A DNA stretch of 64,000 nucleotides from Pseudarthrobacter cellobiosi (GTDB lineage Bacteria; Actinomycetota; Actinomycetes; Actinomycetales; Micrococcaceae). A program made the translations under genes and the position numbers. This document shows, piece after piece, positions 60,013-64,000 of this stretch. How positions within the stretch are numbered: position 1 is the first letter of the stretch; each line of letters begins with the position of its first letter. The DNA lies in the NCBI RefSeq assembly GCF_023913755.1, contig NZ_JAMXBJ010000039.1:46316-110315 (forward strand), given 5' to 3'. The notes under the pieces were generated by a model that saw nothing but the letters and a program-made list of their open reading frames with translations, was not told where the DNA came from and ran no database searches.

Positions 60013-60264
60013 ATGGCCAAGAAAAACAAAAAGACCTGGAAAGAGATGTCACCGGCGGCACGGGCGGGATTCGTGGTCATCGGGATAGGGCAGGTGGCGC
60101 TGATGCTGGCCGCCCAGCGTGACATCTCCAAGCGTCCGGCGGCGCAAATCAATGGGCCAAAGGCAGCCTGGCGGGTGGCCGCCCTGATCAATTTCATCGG
60201 GCCGATGGGCTACTTCATTCTGGGGCGCAAGCGGCCCGGAGCCGGACTCGGGGCAGTCAAATAG
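60013..60264 (+). CDS. Small membrane protein, PLDc_N-like
   Basis: This 83-residue protein has a Lys-rich start (MAKKNKKTWKEMS) and two hydrophobic helices (AGFVVIGIGQVALMLAA and AALINFIGPMGYFILG) ending in GRKRPG. This layout matches the phospholipase D N-terminal (PLDc_N) membrane domain of small actinobacterial proteins. ATG 60013 has AAGGAG 8 nt upstream; TTG 60007 is less likely. Function unknown. Confidence 0.75.
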   Translation: MAKKNKKTWKEMSPAARAGFVVIGIGQVALMLAAQRDISKRPAAQINGPKAAWRVAALINFIGPMGYFILGRKRPGAGLGAVK

Positions 60265-60322
60265 CAGGCCTCGGATCTGCACACCGCCAGGGTCTTCGGA
60301 GCAGGCATCCAGTTTGAGCCTG

Positions 60323-60328
60323 TAAATT
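60323..60328 (+). promoter_or_regulatory. -10 box (TAAATT) of leaderless mcrB-like gene
   Basis: TAAATT ends 7 nt before the ATG at 60336. No ribosome binding site is seen in between. Confidence 0.5.
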
Positions 60329-60335
60329 TGAATCC

Positions 60336-62570
60336 ATGACCCCGAATCCTAAGACTGCCATGCACCGCGCCCTCGGTGTCTCAAAGGAGATCGAGGACGC
60401 GGCCTGGTTTGTGCTGGGACCGGGCCTGCAGGGCAAGCCGTCGGCCCTGGACGGGAACACCCTGACCTGGACAGCGGAGGCTGCGGCGGAGCTGCTGGAG
60501 CGCCTGGACCGGGGAGCCGCGGACGCCAAGGCGCCCATGATGACCAACCTCCGGCAGAACCTCGAGGACGCCTCCCGGGAGGCCAAGCAGCTGGCCGTGG
60601 AGCTGCTCTTCCTGCAGTCACTGCCCCTGGCGCACGAGGTCAAGTCGCTGAAGGTCAAGCGCGCCCGGGTGGCGGAGGCTGCGTCCTGGTTGGAGCCACC
60701 GCTGGAGCTGCCCGAGGAACTCTACAAGGGCATGACGGACCACGGCGTGATCAGGGACCGCACCGCCGAATTCAACTGGACCATCTGGGACCACCTGAAG
60801 TGGCTCTGCCGGTTTGTGCAGCATGTGGACCAGCAGGTTCCGGTGGCCATCGCGAAGGCGCTGAAGGACCCGCTGAAGTTCCACGAGCTCGCCGCGGGCA
60901 CCCCGGCGGACCAGCCCGCCATCCGCCGCAGCATCGAGTACCTTGCCTGGCCCAGCTACTTCGAGCCGGTAGTGGCGGACGTGGAGCGGCAGGAAATCCG
61001 CGACGCCTTCGCCTCGCTGGTGGGCGGGGCCAAGGGCGATTCCGACGAGGAAATCACCGCGGACATTAACCGCATCCGCCTGCACCTGGATGAACAGGCG
61101 GGCCAGCGCATCGACTGGTACGCCCGCCAGCTGGTCAGCCAGTGGCGCAAAGTGGGGGACCCCGGCCGACGCGCGTGGCTGCTGCGTACCCACAGCGACA
61201 ACGCTGAACTCCTCACCGCGTGGCAGGACGAGGAGAAGGTGACGCTCGACGTCGAACATCTCCGCCACCTCGACCCCGGCGTGACCGCGGGGCTGGTGCA
61301 GCACGCCGTGGACGAGGACTACAAGCATCTCGGCTACGTCGAGCGGGAGGACACCAAAACGGCGGTGTTTGCCTTCCTCACGGTCATGAAGCCGGGCGAC
61401 CTGGTTCTGTTCCAGCACGCCGGCACCGTGCGGCTGGGCGTGGTGCTGGGCGAGCCCGAGCACAACGACGATAACCGCCGGCTGCGGCGCAAGGTGCGCT
61501 GGCTGGACGACGACGGCCACGCCACCGCAGACCTGCCGCGCCACGTCCAGCGGCAGCTGGCCACCTCGGGGATCGTTGTTGACGTGACCAGGGTGGTGCA
61601 GGCGCTCCAGGCGCTCGTGCCGGCCGAGGCGGAACCGGATGACGACGACGCCGACGCACCGGCCGCCGTCGTCCCCCCTGTGCAGGAGGGCTTCCGCCCG
61701 CTGAGCCGCGACTTCGCGGACTCGCTGCACATGGACCTGGAGCCGCTGCAGGAGATCGCGGAACTGCTGGAGGAGAACCGCCAGCTGGTCCTGTACGGGC
61801 CGCCCGGAACGGGCAAGACGTACCTGGCCAAGCACCTCGCGGCGGAACTGGCCCAGGACAGCACGGACGAGCGGGTGAAGCTGGTGCAGTTCCACCCGTC
61901 GTACGCGTATGAGGACTTTTTTGAGGGCTACCGGCCGGACAAGACGGACGAGGGCCAGGTGGCCTTCAAGCTCGTGGCGGGGCCGCTGCGCCGGCTGGCC
62001 GAGGAAGCCGCCAAGCCCGGGAACGAAAAGAAGCCCTATTTCCTGATCATTGACGAGATGAACCGCGCCAACCTGGCCAAGGTGTTCGGCGAGCTCTATT
62101 TCCTGCTGGAGTACCGCGATGACCGGATCTACCTGCAGTACAGCCCGAACGAGCCGTTTACGCTGCCGGACAACCTGTACATCATCGGCACCATGAACAC
62201 CGCGGACCGGTCCATCGCCATGATGGATGCCGCCATCCGACGCCGGTTCGCGTTCATCGAGCTGCATCCGCAGACGGAGCCCGTGAAGGGGTCGCTGCTG
62301 CGGTTCCTGCAGGCGCGGGACCTGGACACCACGCCGGCGCTGCTGCTTGACGCGCTCAACGCCGCCATCGACGAGTGGGACCGGGACCTGATGATCGGCC
62401 CGTCGTACTTCATGAAAACAGCCGCCCAGACGCCGGCAGGTCTCCGCCGGATCTGGAAGTACGAGCTGATGCCGCTGCTGGAAGAGCACTACCACGGCCA
62501 GCTGACCCGGGCGCAGCTGGAGGAGCGGTTCGGGCTGGAGCAGCTGCTGGGACGCCTTGTTACCAGCTAA
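60336..62570 (+). CDS. mcrB: McrB-type AAA+ NTPase of a modification-dependent restriction system
   Basis: This 744-residue motor protein has Walker A GPPGTGKT (488-495), Walker B FLIIDEMNRA (569-578) and the McrB signature MNTADRS (620-626) followed by IRRRFAF. Residues about 345-425 (KPGDLVLFQHAGTVRLGVVLG, then RKVRWLDDDGH) resemble an EVE/PUA-like domain that reads modified bases; residues 1-340 are helical and unrecognised. In type IV systems it recognises methylated or hydroxymethylated DNA and translocates, and McrC cuts. mcrC overlaps its end by 14 nt. Leaderless promoter. Confidence 0.9.
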   Translation: MTPNPKTAMHRALGVSKEIEDAAWFVLGPGLQGKPSALDGNTLTWTAEAAAELLERLDRGAADAKAPMMTNLRQNLEDASREAKQLAVELLFLQSLPLAHEVKSLKVKRARVAEAASWLEPPLELPEELYKGMTDHGVIRDRTAEFNWTIWDHLKWLCRFVQHVDQQVPVAIAKALKDPLKFHELAAGTPADQPAIRRSIEYLAWPSYFEPVVADVERQEIRDAFASLVGGAKGDSDEEITADINRIRLHLDEQAGQRIDWYARQLVSQWRKVGDPGRRAWLLRTHSDNAELLTAWQDEEKVTLDVEHLRHLDPGVTAGLVQHAVDEDYKHLGYVEREDTKTAVFAFLTVMKPGDLVLFQHAGTVRLGVVLGEPEHNDDNRRLRRKVRWLDDDGHATADLPRHVQRQLATSGIVVDVTRVVQALQALVPAEAEPDDDDADAPAAVVPPVQEGFRPLSRDFADSLHMDLEPLQEIAELLEENRQLVLYGPPGTGKTYLAKHLAAELAQDSTDERVKLVQFHPSYAYEDFFEGYRPDKTDEGQVAFKLVAGPLRRLAEEAAKPGNEKKPYFLIIDEMNRANLAKVFGELYFLLEYRDDRIYLQYSPNEPFTLPDNLYIIGTMNTADRSIAMMDAAIRRRFAFIELHPQTEPVKGSLLRFLQARDLDTTPALLLDALNAAIDEWDRDLMIGPSYFMKTAAQTPAGLRRIWKYELMPLLEEHYHGQLTRAQLEERFGLEQLLGRLVTS

Positions 62571-63891
62571 GCCAACCCACACTCCCGCGCACGGCGGCGC
62601 GGTGCACGGCGGTGCAGCGCAGCGCGGGCGGGCGCCGGCAGCGCGCCATCTGGTCCTCGACGAGCTGTCCAAGGGCATCGTGGAACGCCTGGATGCCGCC
62701 AGCGCGGCCTTCGTGAACGCCAGCGGGCTCGCCAAGGCCTCCCCGATGGGCATGGGTTTGTACCGGATCGAGCCCGCGGGCAAGGTGGGTTCGGTCCGCA
62801 CGGCCACCGTGCAGCTGGATGTGCGCCCCAAGGACCGGCTGGGCCTGAGCCGGCTGCTCTTCCTCCTCAGCTACGCCGGCAACCAGGGCTTCCGGCCCGA
62901 TTCCGTGGCGGCAGCGGAGGACCGCGAACTCTGGAGCGCGCTGGCGGAATCCCTCGCCCAACTGGCAGAGCGTGCCTTGGGACGAGGCGTGTTGCAGGGC
63001 TACCTGACCGTTGATGAATCGCTCCGCACGGTCAAGGGCCGCATCCGGATTTCCGACCAGATCTCCCGGCGCCCCGGCATGCTGGTGCCGCTGGAAGTGT
63101 CCTACGACGAGTTCACCGAGGACATCGCCGAGAACCGGATCCTGCGGGCCGCGCTGGAGCGCATGGGCAAGGTGCCGGGGGTCCGCCCCGAAGTGCTGAG
63201 CCGCCTGCGGCAGCTGAAGGGAAAACTCGACGCCGTCACCCGCCTTCCTTCCGGTGCGCCCCTGCCGCCGTGGACGCCGAGCAGGATGAATATCCGCTAC
63301 CAGTCAGTGCTGCGCCTCGCTGAGCTGATCCTGAAGAATGCCTCGGCGGAGGCGGGGGAGGGGAAGCAACAGACGGCATCGTTTGTGGTGGACATGGCCC
63401 AGGTGTTCGAGGATTTTGTGGGCACGGCGCTCCGCGAGGCCATGGCAGCGTATCCGGGCGAGATGCGGCTGCAGTACAACGTGCTCCTCAGCGAAGCTGT
63501 CCATGATGCCGACCGGCTCTCCGTTCGCCCGGACGCCGTGCACCTCTTGGGCGGCCGGCCGATTGTGGTCTACAACGCAAAGTACAAGACCGCCACGGAC
63601 CTGGGCGCTTCCCTGACCGCCGACCACTACCAGATGCTTGCCCACTCCACTGCCCTGGGTGTGCCCACCGCGTGGCTGATCTATGCGGGGGCGGGCGAGA
63701 TGAAGCTGCGGCGGATCCTGAACACTGACATCGACATTGTGGAGTTTCCGCTGGATCTGTCGCTGCCGCCGTCGGGCATTCTGGCAGCTGTGGCGGACCT
63801 GGCGCGGCAGTCCTGGGGCGAAGTGGTCCCCACCCGCCCCCTAACCTCGCAAGCTCGGCCAGGGAACCCGGCGGGCGTGGGCCCAGCCTAG
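62557..63891 (+). CDS. mcrC: McrC-family nuclease subunit, catalytic motif altered
   Basis: This 444-residue partner of McrB includes VKGRIRISDQISRRPGM and SYDEFTEDIAENRILRAAL, characteristic of McrC/DUF2357-type proteins, and a C-terminal PD-(D/E)xK nuclease. The nuclease motif reads R324-P-D326 then Y339-N-A-K342-Y-K: Asn340 stands where McrC normally has Asp (DxK), so cleavage may be impaired. The codon is AAC, one change from GAC. TTG 62557 overlaps mcrB by 14 nt; GTG 62602 is an alternative start. No terminator beyond a weak hairpin at 63919-63934. Confidence 0.87.
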   Translation: MLPAKPTHTPAHGGAVHGGAAQRGRAPAARHLVLDELSKGIVERLDAASAAFVNASGLAKASPMGMGLYRIEPAGKVGSVRTATVQLDVRPKDRLGLSRLLFLLSYAGNQGFRPDSVAAAEDRELWSALAESLAQLAERALGRGVLQGYLTVDESLRTVKGRIRISDQISRRPGMLVPLEVSYDEFTEDIAENRILRAALERMGKVPGVRPEVLSRLRQLKGKLDAVTRLPSGAPLPPWTPSRMNIRYQSVLRLAELILKNASAEAGEGKQQTASFVVDMAQVFEDFVGTALREAMAAYPGEMRLQYNVLLSEAVHDADRLSVRPDAVHLLGGRPIVVYNAKYKTATDLGASLTADHYQMLAHSTALGVPTAWLIYAGAGEMKLRRILNTDIDIVEFPLDLSLPPSGILAAVADLARQSWGEVVPTRPLTSQARPGNPAGVGPA

Positions 63892-63918
63892 GCCGGGAGG
63901 CTAAACCTCGATCCACCG

Positions 63919-63934
63919 ATCCGCCTGGGCGGAT
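63919..63934. terminator. Short hairpin after mcrC
   Basis: ATCCGCC-TG-GGCGGAT forms a 7-bp stem, or 6 bp with a 4-nt loop, 28 nt after the mcrC stop. There is no T-tract. The rest of 63892-64000 shows no gene. Confidence 0.35.
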
Positions 63935-64000
63935 GAGCTGAATTCGGTTTCGGCTCGTTGTGCGGGCGAAGGGCGTGCTGGGGTGCCGGGCCTCGCTGCC

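Noticed and set aside
60618..62831. 737-codon open frame antisense to mcrB
   Set aside because: Same reason: it is a shadow of the McrB frame, with His/Val/Arg-rich composition and no domain.
1..64000. CRISPR array, prophage or insertion sequence
   Set aside because: No regularly spaced repeats, phage structural genes or transposase frames were found on either strand.

Overview
The window is high-GC actinobacterial DNA, most probably from Arthrobacter, Pseudarthrobacter or a close Micrococcaceae relative. This rests on strong G/C third-position bias, frequent GTG/TTG starts, a long PcrA/UvrD1 helicase, DUF6314 and Cgl0158-family proteins, and many genes with a -10 box only 6-10 nt before the start codon (leaderless mRNAs). 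The genus call is an inference from recalled gene content, not a search.

Layout. 1-8.5 kb holds the end of an ABC exporter, a NUDIX hydrolase, DUF6314, tRNA-Arg(CCT), two small membrane proteins, an inositol-monophosphatase family protein, PcrA, a glycosyltransferase and a lipoprotein. 8.7-10.8 kb is sucCD with a strong terminator. 10.8-16.9 kb (minus strand) is a complete ribose operon, rbsR-A-C-B-K-D, with two overlapping operator palindromes. 17-18.4 kb holds an ArsR-SRPBCC in-frame fusion and a tautomerase.

18.5-44.6 kb is a polyol/inositol catabolic island. The iol operon (iolC, a Cgl0158-type aldolase, iolD, mmsA/iolA, iolE, iolG, iolH, an IolT-like transporter) reads rightward. iolR-iolB lie 25 kb away on the minus strand. 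Between them are a LacI-controlled dehydrogenase/TIM-barrel pair, a sugar ABC transporter followed by three Gfo/Idh/MocA dehydrogenases and a Hyi-like isomerase, and a second LacI gene facing another dehydrogenase. One 14-bp motif, ATGTCAGKACAAAC, lies before the tautomerase, iolC and the ABC transporter. It fits the IolR consensus I recall from Corynebacterium, so these units are probably one GntR/IolR regulon. With iolB and the aldolase, the inositol-to-acetyl-CoA plus malonate-semialdehyde route is complete.

44.8-56.8 kb carries an SRPBCC protein, a FadR regulator with an ACS-type MFS transporter and an SDR, a LOG-family protein, a VIT1 transporter with a ferritin-like head, and a unit made of an SSS symporter, an XRE-cupin regulator, an agmatinase-family enzyme and a ThDP enzyme. 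That last unit may be a 2-ketoarginine/guanidinobutyrate route. 56.9-59.4 kb is a decayed efflux region: a MarR remnant, a frameshifted DHA2 transporter and an ABC exporter reduced to fragments. 59.5-63.9 kb ends with a thioesterase, a small membrane protein and a McrBC-type restriction pair whose McrC has Asn where the nuclease motif needs an acidic residue.

Other broken genes: a Gfo/Idh dehydrogenase at 28.8-29.9 kb has an amber codon inside its nucleotide-binding loop. Three long, nearly perfect intergenic inverted repeats (26.2, 28.8 and 56.9 kb) are not explained by any gene. No stretch over 300 bases lacks content, except that 56797-57188 holds only repeats and the MarR remnant.
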